DNA of 60,279 bases. Source: an uncultured Bacteroides sp. (lineage in GTDB: Bacteria > Bacteroidota > Bacteroidia > Bacteroidales > Bacteroidaceae). The DNA lies in contig NZ_CAJTSC010000006.1 in assembly GCF_910578895.1 (NCBI RefSeq), positions 29,668 to 89,946 of the forward strand, given 5' to 3'. The translations under genes were made by a program, and so were the position numbers. The notes below the pieces were generated by a model that saw only the letters and a list, made by a program, of their open reading frames with translations, did no database searches and was not told the DNA's origin. How positions within the stretch are numbered: position 1 is the stretch's first letter; each line of letters begins with the position of its first letter. Shown here piece by piece: positions 59,710-60,279 of this stretch.

Positions 59710-59982
59710 TTAATAATTCAGGTTCAACTCAAACTCATACTTTCTTATGTAAGGGCAGTCTGCATCGCATATCTTTTTCCAGCCTGTCCCGCTTCCGGCA
59801 GATGACATGCACCTGTTCCCGAACAGATTGCCACAACAACGCCTGTATGCTTCGAGGGCTTTCTTTTTCTCCTCATTACAACCTTCGGCGTAAGCCAGCA
59901 AAAATATCCGGTGCAGTTCTTCATAAACTGCGTCTCCATCATCAACGGGTAATTGCCGTTTCAAGCTTTCTTCCCATTTCAT
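59710..59982 (-). CDS. Small cysteine-containing protein of unknown function
   Basis: This 90-residue protein lies 18 bases before the manganese catalase start and reads in the same direction. It begins with a helical stretch (MKWEESLKRQLPVDDGDAVY) and has six Cys in the second half, including RRCCGNLFGNRC and CDADCPYI. It has no signal peptide. The cysteines could bind a metal or be redox-active. I do not recognise a family. Confidence 0.6.
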   Translation of the reverse strand: MKWEESLKRQLPVDDGDAVYEELHRIFLLAYAEGCNEEKKKALEAYRRCCGNLFGNRCMSSAGSGTGWKKICDADCPYIRKYEFELNLNY

Positions 59983-60019
59983 AAGCGTATTCGTTAATCA
60001 ACAAGCCACTTGTTCCGAT

Positions 60020-60279
60020 TTATTTCTTCACTTCGTAAGCCATTGTATGTACCTTGCCTTTCAGATCATCCGCTTTCCCTGCAAGTTCGGAGGTTTTGTC
60101 AGCCACTTTGTCGGCTACGGTCTTTCCGGCATCCGCCATTTTATCCTTGGCTTTGTCCAGCATATCTTCTGCCTGACCGGTTATCTTATGATAAGCATCA
60201 CATACTTTTTCTTTCAACTGCTTACCCTTTGATGTACGTGAAAAACGATAAGCCAAAGCACCGAGGACCGCACCTACTC
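60020..60279 (-). CDS. YtxH-like small membrane/stress protein (partial, cut by window edge)
   Basis: The frame runs from TAA at 60020 to the right edge without a start. The first visible residues are VGAVLGALAYRFSRTSKGKQLKE, the end of a Gly-rich membrane segment as in YtxH proteins, followed by a charged helix (KAKDKMADAGKTVADKVADK). A TTG at 60256 could serve as a start but cuts the membrane segment, so the true start is probably beyond the window. YtxH-like proteins are linked to general stress responses. Confidence 0.7.
   Translation of the reverse strand, partial: VGAVLGALAYRFSRTSKGKQLKEKVCDAYHKITGQAEDMLDKAKDKMADAGKTVADKVADKTSELAGKADDLKGKVHTMAYEVKK

Noticed and set aside
60020..60256. 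Complete 78-residue protein starting at 60256
   Set aside because: The start would be TTG and cuts through a Gly-rich membrane segment whose codons continue to the window edge, so I treat the gene as partial.
1..60279. Search for CRISPR arrays, integrases, transposases and phage genes
   Set aside because: I saw no regularly spaced direct repeats and no recognisable mobility proteins. The only mobile-like items are short palindromic repeats.

Overview
The window looks like a chromosomal segment of a gut Bacteroides (Bacteroidales). Visible reasons are many promoters of the Bacteroides TAnnTTTG type, a SusC/SusD polysaccharide-utilisation locus with an ECF sigma factor and FecR-type anti-sigma factor, anaerobic ribonucleotide reductase, menaquinone genes, a fused BioB-BioA, and an Ala/Glu-rich S16 tail as in Bacteroides. 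I see no phage, integrase, transposase or CRISPR array. Most of the window is core metabolism and envelope functions; the PUL and the 24.6-30.2 kb redox/uptake cluster are the accessory-looking parts.

Layout. 1-4.5 kb: end of rpsP, a TlpA-like thiol-disulfide lipoprotein, then nrdD-nrdG. 4.5-10.7 kb: a dispersed palindromic repeat, a structured leader and the biotin operon bioB::bioA-bioF-bioG-bioC-bioD. 10.8-16 kb: a membrane glycosyltransferase, a LolC/E-type permease and an aminotransferase on the minus strand, and an orphan fucose-isomerase-like protein. 16-20.7 kb: a MacAB-like ABC export operon on the minus strand. 21.2-24.6 kb: a LysM glucosaminidase, cytidine deaminase, and an ABC-F ATPase behind a leader with three tiny reading frames and a terminator-like structure. 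24.6-30.2 kb: a polyferredoxin membrane protein, a ferredoxin-tailed aldo/keto reductase, a TonB-dependent receptor and an ECF-type S component. 30.3-40.8 kb: a pectin-type PUL on the minus strand (sigma, anti-sigma, SusC with STN domain, SusD, Fn3/DUF4957/DUF5123 protein, pectate lyase).

40.9-53.7 kb: a second copy of the dispersed repeat, tRNA-Gly(CCC), then two convergent units. cobU-cobT-cobS-cobC runs rightward. menF-menD-menB-menC-menE::cobQ-cobD-cbiB runs leftward, so the late B12 genes sit at the tail of the menaquinone operon and are joined to it by an in-frame MenE-CobQ fusion. 53.9-60.3 kb: a coiled-coil membrane protein, an OmpA-family protein, an FAD oxidoreductase and a run of small envelope or stress-type proteins around a manganese catalase, ending in a YtxH-like gene cut by the window edge.

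The items most worth a second look are the attenuator-like leader of the ABC-F gene (22736-22954), the two related long-hairpin repeats (4531-4646 and 40895-41010), the MenE-CobQ fusion, the structured leader of the biotin operon, and the redox/TonB/ECF cluster.
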